Assembly (NCBI GenBank): GCA_031285415.1
Contig: JAITWF010000121.1
Span: forward strand, 1 to 6,210
Source of the DNA: Deferribacteraceae bacterium
GTDB taxonomy: Bacteria > Chrysiogenota > Deferribacteres > Deferribacterales > JAISNW01
Length of the DNA stretch: 6,210 nucleotides
Direction of reading: 5' to 3'
The notes under the pieces: generated by a model
What the model was told of the DNA's origin: nothing
The model's input: only the letters and a program-made list of their open reading frames with translations
Database searches by the model: none
Translations under genes and position numbers: made by a program
In this document: piece by piece, positions 5,462 through 6,210 of the stretch
Position numbering within the stretch: position 1 is the first letter of the stretch
Layout of the letters: every line of letters begins with the position of its first letter

Positions 5462-6210
5462 TTATAATCGAAGGTTTATAACGTTTATCCCTTATGTAGA
5501 TATGTTTTATACTGGTATTCTTTTCGCTTATACGCTCGGAGATCTCAAAGAGTTTTATCTCCTTTATAATATCCATCAGTTTGCGATATCCGTAGTTTCG
5601 AGGGTCAAACTCCGAGGATTGGTTCATGATCTGCTGCCCGACAGAGCCTAGGTACGCCCAGCCAGATTCATCGATCGTAGCCTCTACAGCGTTGCGCAGG
5701 AGGTTCACAAGCGATGTATCGCCCTTTAGCTCATTTGTAGCCATGCGCTTGATCTTATTATCGGATACATCATCATCTTTGCAGAGGAGTATCTCTGTGT
5801 ATACAAATTTGTCGCATGCATTGATAAACGGTTTCGGCGTTTTATGTTCGCCAAATCCGTACACCGTCAGCCCTGCCTCTCTGATACGTGAGGCGAGGCG
5901 AGTAAAATCGCTATCGCTCGATACGATACAGAATCCGTCAAACGTTCTGGTATAGAGGAGATCCATTGCGTCGATGATCATTGCGCTATCGGTGGAGTTC
6001 TTGCCCACAGTGTAGCTAAACTGCTGGATCGGCTGAATCGCATACGATAGTAGCACATCTTTCCACCCCTTGAGGTGTGTGCCTGTCCAGTCGCCATATA
6101 TTCTTTTAACTGTAGCTATGCCAAATTTCGCAATCTCTTGCAATAGTGGCTCAACAATCTTTGGAGAGGTGTTATCTGCATCAATTAGTACCACTAGCTT
6201 GCTCTGCCTA
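5439..6210 (-). CDS. NYN-domain protein (LabA/DUF88-type, PIN-like fold) with C-terminal OST-HTH/LOTUS-like domain; 5' end missing
   Basis: This is a probable RNA-directed nuclease or RNA-binding regulator. In the visible frame 256 residues remain, preceded by the window edge. Counting from the GTG at 6194, the PIN-like NYN domain spans about residues 1-137. Its acidic residues are in place: LIDADN (Asp5, Asp7), TDSAMIIDAMD (Asp69, Asp75) and VSSDSDF (Asp94, Asp96). The RIYGDW and YGFGEHKTPKPF segments are typical of this family. A second domain at about 158-235 contains GWAYLGSVGQQI and YGYRKLMDII, which looks like the OST-HTH/LOTUS winged helix often fused C-terminally to LabA-like NYN domains. 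The GTG at 6194 is unlikely to be the true start, because the frame continues upstream (RQSKL) and relatives usually have several residues before the first strand. The end overlaps the downstream phosphoesterase gene by 23 bases. Nuclease activity is inferred from the conserved acidic residues. Confidence 0.88.
   Translation of the reverse strand, partial: RQSKLVVLIDADNTSPKIVEPLLQEIAKFGIATVKRIYGDWTGTHLKGWKDVLLSYAIQPIQQFSYTVGKNSTDSAMIIDAMDLLYTRTFDGFCIVSSDSDFTRLASRIREAGLTVYGFGEHKTPKPFINACDKFVYTEILLCKDDDVSDNKIKRMATNELKGDTSLVNLLRNAVEATIDESGWAYLGSVGQQIMNQSSEFDPRNYGYRKLMDIIKEIKLFEISERISEKNTSIKHIYIRDKRYKPSIINDDTNNI

Noticed and set aside
6192..6194. GTG as start of the NYN-domain gene
   Set aside because: The frame stays open through the window edge, and the GTG falls inside the first beta strand, so the true start is probably beyond base 6210.

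Overview
The window carries genes of a motile, Gram-negative-type bacterium. The evidence is a chemoreceptor with two membrane segments flanking a large extracytoplasmic domain, plus a bacterial formyl-Met-tRNA enzyme and a tandem-domain PPK2 kinase. I cannot assign a phylum from the sequence. Gene density is high, there is no gap over about 180 bases, and I see no tRNA, rRNA, CRISPR array, transposase or phage gene.

Layout, left to right. (1) Bases 1-1089, minus strand: fmt (methionyl-tRNA formyltransferase). Its last 26 bases overlap the start of a membrane-protein gene that leaves the window at base 1. (2) Bases 1090-1263: a candidate fmt promoter placed so close to the ATG that the mRNA would be leaderless, then a 129-base nested inverted-repeat element (1129-1257). 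(3) Bases 1264-3279, minus strand: a 671-residue methyl-accepting chemotaxis protein with a good Shine-Dalgarno and a near-consensus sigma70-type promoter. (4) Bases 3280-3459: an AT-rich divergent promoter region. (5) Bases 3460-4908, plus strand: a polyphosphate:AMP phosphotransferase made of two PPK2 domains, of which only the C-terminal one keeps the expected motifs. (6) Bases 4909-4981: a convergent gap holding a third, solo copy of the repeat's palindrome. (7) Bases 4982-6210, minus strand: a probable two-gene operon of a NYN-domain (LabA/DUF88-type) protein with a C-terminal winged-helix-like domain, cut by the window edge, overlapping by 23 bases a YfcE/MJ0936-type metallophosphoesterase.

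The genes are mostly housekeeping or signalling and do not form one pathway. The clearest unexplained signal is the repeat: a CCCCTTCGC/GCGAAGGGG palindrome present three times, each time just 3' of coding sequence, twice as a head-to-head pair whose inner hairpins differ. The second is the translationally coupled NYN-domain and metallophosphoesterase pair. I did not find a complete, clearly novel multi-gene system.
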